Positions 5,805 through 5,863 of a stretch of DNA of 5,863 nucleotides are shown piece by piece. The number at the start of each line of letters is the position of its first letter. Positions within the stretch are counted from its first letter, which is position 1. The notes beneath the pieces are model-generated. The model did no database searches. It saw only the letters and a list, made by a program, of their open reading frames with translations, and was not told the origin of the DNA. This DNA comes from Candidatus Hydrogenedentota bacterium (GTDB taxonomy: Bacteria > Hydrogenedentota > Hydrogenedentia > Hydrogenedentales > JAEUWI01), in assembly GCA_030430835.1 (NCBI GenBank), contig JAUIKJ010000202.1, positions 1 through 5,863 on the forward strand, read 5' to 3'. Both the position numbers and the translations under genes were made by a program.

Positions 5805-5863
5805 ATGGACGGCTGTCGCCGGAATGCGCAGACACGCGATCCGGTCATGATACGCATACCGTC
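5805..5863 (+). CDS. Possible start of a further gene (runs off the right edge)
   Basis: An ATG at 5805, 17 bases after the helicase stop, opens a frame that stays open for 19 codons to the window edge, with a second in-frame ATG at 5847. GAGGG at 5797-5801 lies only three bases before the first ATG, too close for a good ribosome binding site. The short translation (MDGCRRNAQTRDPVMIRIP) has no recognisable feature. This could equally be non-coding spacer. Confidence 0.15.
   Translation, partial: MDGCRRNAQTRDPVMIRIP
5842..5861. repeat. Imperfect inverted repeat downstream of the helicase gene
   Basis: CGGT and ATG (5842-5845, 5847-5849) can pair with CAT and ACCG (5855-5857, 5858-5861). This gives seven pairs with one bulged C (5846) and a five-base loop. 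No T-run is visible before the window ends, so it is not a canonical terminator on present evidence. It could be an operator-like palindrome or chance. Confidence 0.25.

Overview
The window is high-GC bacterial chromosomal DNA with an ordinary, densely coding layout and one repeat-rich intergenic gap. The mix of a stand-alone RecD2 helicase, a periplasmic penicillin-acylase-family enzyme and GC-rich hairpin repeats between genes suggests a Gram-negative-type, probably environmental lineage. From memory, such intergenic hairpins resemble those of Planctomycetota or Hydrogenedentota genomes, but this assignment is weak and no marker gene here settles it.

Layout from left to right: (1) 1-588, minus strand: the first 196 codons of an exported beta-rich protein containing two divergent copies of one roughly 107-residue module; it runs off the left edge. 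(2) 589-985: a gene-free gap of about 400 bases holding a candidate promoter and ribosome binding site for gene 1, several GC-rich hairpins, and a 42-base direct repeat whose end motif occurs five times. (3) 986-3466, minus strand: a complete penicillin acylase family (Ntn-hydrolase) enzyme, membrane-anchored or exported, with its self-cleavage site and calcium ligands visible. (4) 3467-3592: a short divergent promoter region. (5) 3593-5788, plus strand: a complete RecD2-type DNA helicase. (6) 5789-5863: a short tail with an inverted repeat and perhaps the first codons of another gene.

The acylase and the exported protein share a strand and a cell-envelope location, but the repeat-filled gap and a separate candidate promoter argue against one tight operon. 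The helicase is transcribed divergently and works in the cytoplasm; nothing links it functionally to the acylase beyond a shared upstream region. I see no convincing undescribed multi-gene system. The points most worth a second look are the structured repeats at 614-927, the duplicated module in the exported protein, the acylase start correction with its His-beta23 subtype clue, and the overlapping opposed -10 boxes at 3510-3516.
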